In this document: positions 15,003 to 15,766 of the stretch, piece after piece
How the letters are laid out: each line of letters starts with the position of its first letter
Numbering within the stretch: position 1 is the stretch's first letter
Assembly: GCA_003669255.1 (NCBI GenBank)
Contig: QWPO01000133.1
Coordinates: 1 to 15,766 of the forward strand
Direction of reading: 5' to 3'
Origin: Planctomycetota bacterium
GTDB lineage: Bacteria; Planctomycetota; Planctomycetia; Pirellulales; UBA1268
DNA length: 15,766 nucleotides
The notes under the pieces: model-generated
Databases searched by the model: none
The model's input: only the letters and a program-made list of their open reading frames with translations
Told to the model about the DNA's origin: nothing
Program-made: the position numbers and the translations under genes

Positions 15003-15766
15003 ATGCCCGCTGCAGCCGCGGCCGTCGCGGGCCTCACGTGCCCCGCAGGTGGCCGTGGCTGGTGTGCCGCCGTCGCCGGCATTCTGGAGGCGACCGCGGC
15101 CAAGCCGGGCAATGTGCATCCCCGAGCCTCGTTCCCCGACCTCTCCCACGCCGACCTTGTGGCGGCGGCGGTGGCGATCGCGCCGGTTTTGGAACGCGCC
15201 GCGACCGCGCCGCTCGGCCGCACGATCCTCGAAGCCGTGTCGGCGGCCCGATCCGCTGCCGATACGAACGCAAACCTCGGCATCATCCTCCTCACGGCAC
15301 CGCTGGCGGCCGTGCCGGATGGCGAACCGCTGAGCGCCGCCACGGTCGATCGCGTATTCGCTCGTCTCGATGCGGCCGACGCGGCCGACGTCTACCACGC
15401 GATTTCGCTCGCGCGGCCAGGCGGCATGGGCCAGGTCAACCGCGACGACATCGCCGGGCCGCCGCCGACCGATCTCCGCGCGGCCATGCGGGCTGCCGCC
15501 GACCGCGACCAGATCGCCCGCCTCTGGGCCGAGGGCTTCGGGCCACTCTTCGCCGGCGCGGTCGCCGATCTCAGCACCTGTCTGGAAGCGGGCATGCCGC
15601 TTCTCGACGCGATCGTCGAGTGCCATCTCCGCCAGTTGGCCCGCGAGCCCGACTCGCTGATCGCGCGGAAGCACGGGGCGGCTGCGGCCGCCAAAGTCTC
15701 CGCCGCCGCCGCCGCGATCCTGCGGCTCTCAGCCACCGAGCGGCCGGCCGCCACGGCCGCCTTCGA
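15003..15766 (+). CDS. CitG-like triphosphoribosyl-dephospho-CoA synthase family protein (3' end outside window)
   Basis: The frame from the ATG at 15003 stays open to the window end (254 complete codons), so the gene is cut. Family features are EATAAKPGNVHPRASFPDLSHAD (29-51), matching the conserved E-x-x-x-x-K-P-G-N-V block followed by a D/H motif, and DTNANLGIILLTAPL (87-101), matching the Thr-Asn-x-Asn-x-Gly block. CitG/MdcB enzymes make the prosthetic-group precursor of citrate or malonate lyase from ATP and dephospho-CoA. From memory, planctomycetes and methylotrophs carry homologues tied to the tetrahydromethanopterin C1 pathway instead, and no lyase subunit is present here. No clear Shine-Dalgarno precedes the ATG, and the frame is open for some distance upstream without a better start. 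It is divergent from ppk1 across 137 bases. Confidence 0.85.
   Translation, partial: MPAAAAAVAGLTCPAGGRGWCAAVAGILEATAAKPGNVHPRASFPDLSHADLVAAAVAIAPVLERAATAPLGRTILEAVSAARSAADTNANLGIILLTAPLAAVPDGEPLSAATVDRVFARLDAADAADVYHAISLARPGGMGQVNRDDIAGPPPTDLRAAMRAAADRDQIARLWAEGFGPLFAGAVADLSTCLEAGMPLLDAIVECHLRQLAREPDSLIARKHGAAAAAKVSAAAAAILRLSATERPAATAAF

Overview
This window is GC-rich bacterial chromosome, most likely from a planctomycete (Pirellulales-like). The pointers are a long secreted repeat protein with a PEP-CTERM tail, a CitG-like protein with no citrate lyase nearby, a PIN-PhoH fusion ATPase, many unrelated housekeeping genes packed together, and palindromic intergenic repeats of a kind I associate with planctomycete genomes. 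The assignment is inferred from gene content, not from a marker gene.

Layout. 1-879 (+) is the C-terminal part of a multi-pass membrane protein. It converges on an RluA-type pseudouridine synthase (890-1600, -). Next come an orphan NarL-type response regulator (1771-2403, +), galactokinase (2407-3513, -) and a PIN-PhoH ATPase (3510-4841, -). The last two overlap by four bases and form a phoH-galK pair. Then come a 90-residue acidic small protein (5065-5337, +) and a 46-residue predicted single-pass membrane protein (5342-5482, -).

5483-6583 is the unusual part. It has almost no convincing intact coding sequence but holds several perfect or near-perfect inverted repeats, a broken gene with a clean signal peptide (6111-6373), and four copies of GATTCGTCCC spaced about two helical turns apart. 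It leads into a 938-residue PEP-CTERM protein (6584-9400, +) built from nine tandem 47-48-residue repeats plus two autotransporter-type beta-strand repeats.

9446-9519 (-) is tRNA-Lys(CTT). 9716-10951 (+) holds fabI (enoyl-ACP reductase) and a Nudix hydrolase. The minus strand then carries ppk1 (14865-12706), a class B J-domain protein, rnpA and yidD. The last three are joined by short stop/start overlaps and are probably co-translated. Finally, 15003 to the window edge (+) is the start of a CitG-like triphosphoribosyl-dephospho-CoA synthase family gene, cut by the window end.

How they fit together. Most genes are unrelated housekeeping functions: tRNA processing (rnpA), membrane protein insertion (yidD), chaperoning (J protein), polyphosphate synthesis, fatty acid synthesis, nucleotide clean-up and RNA modification. 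The accessory signal is concentrated in 5342-9400. There a secreted, repeat-built, PEP-CTERM-anchored surface or matrix protein sits behind a decayed, repeat-rich intergenic region. I found no phage, CRISPR, transposase or defence system.
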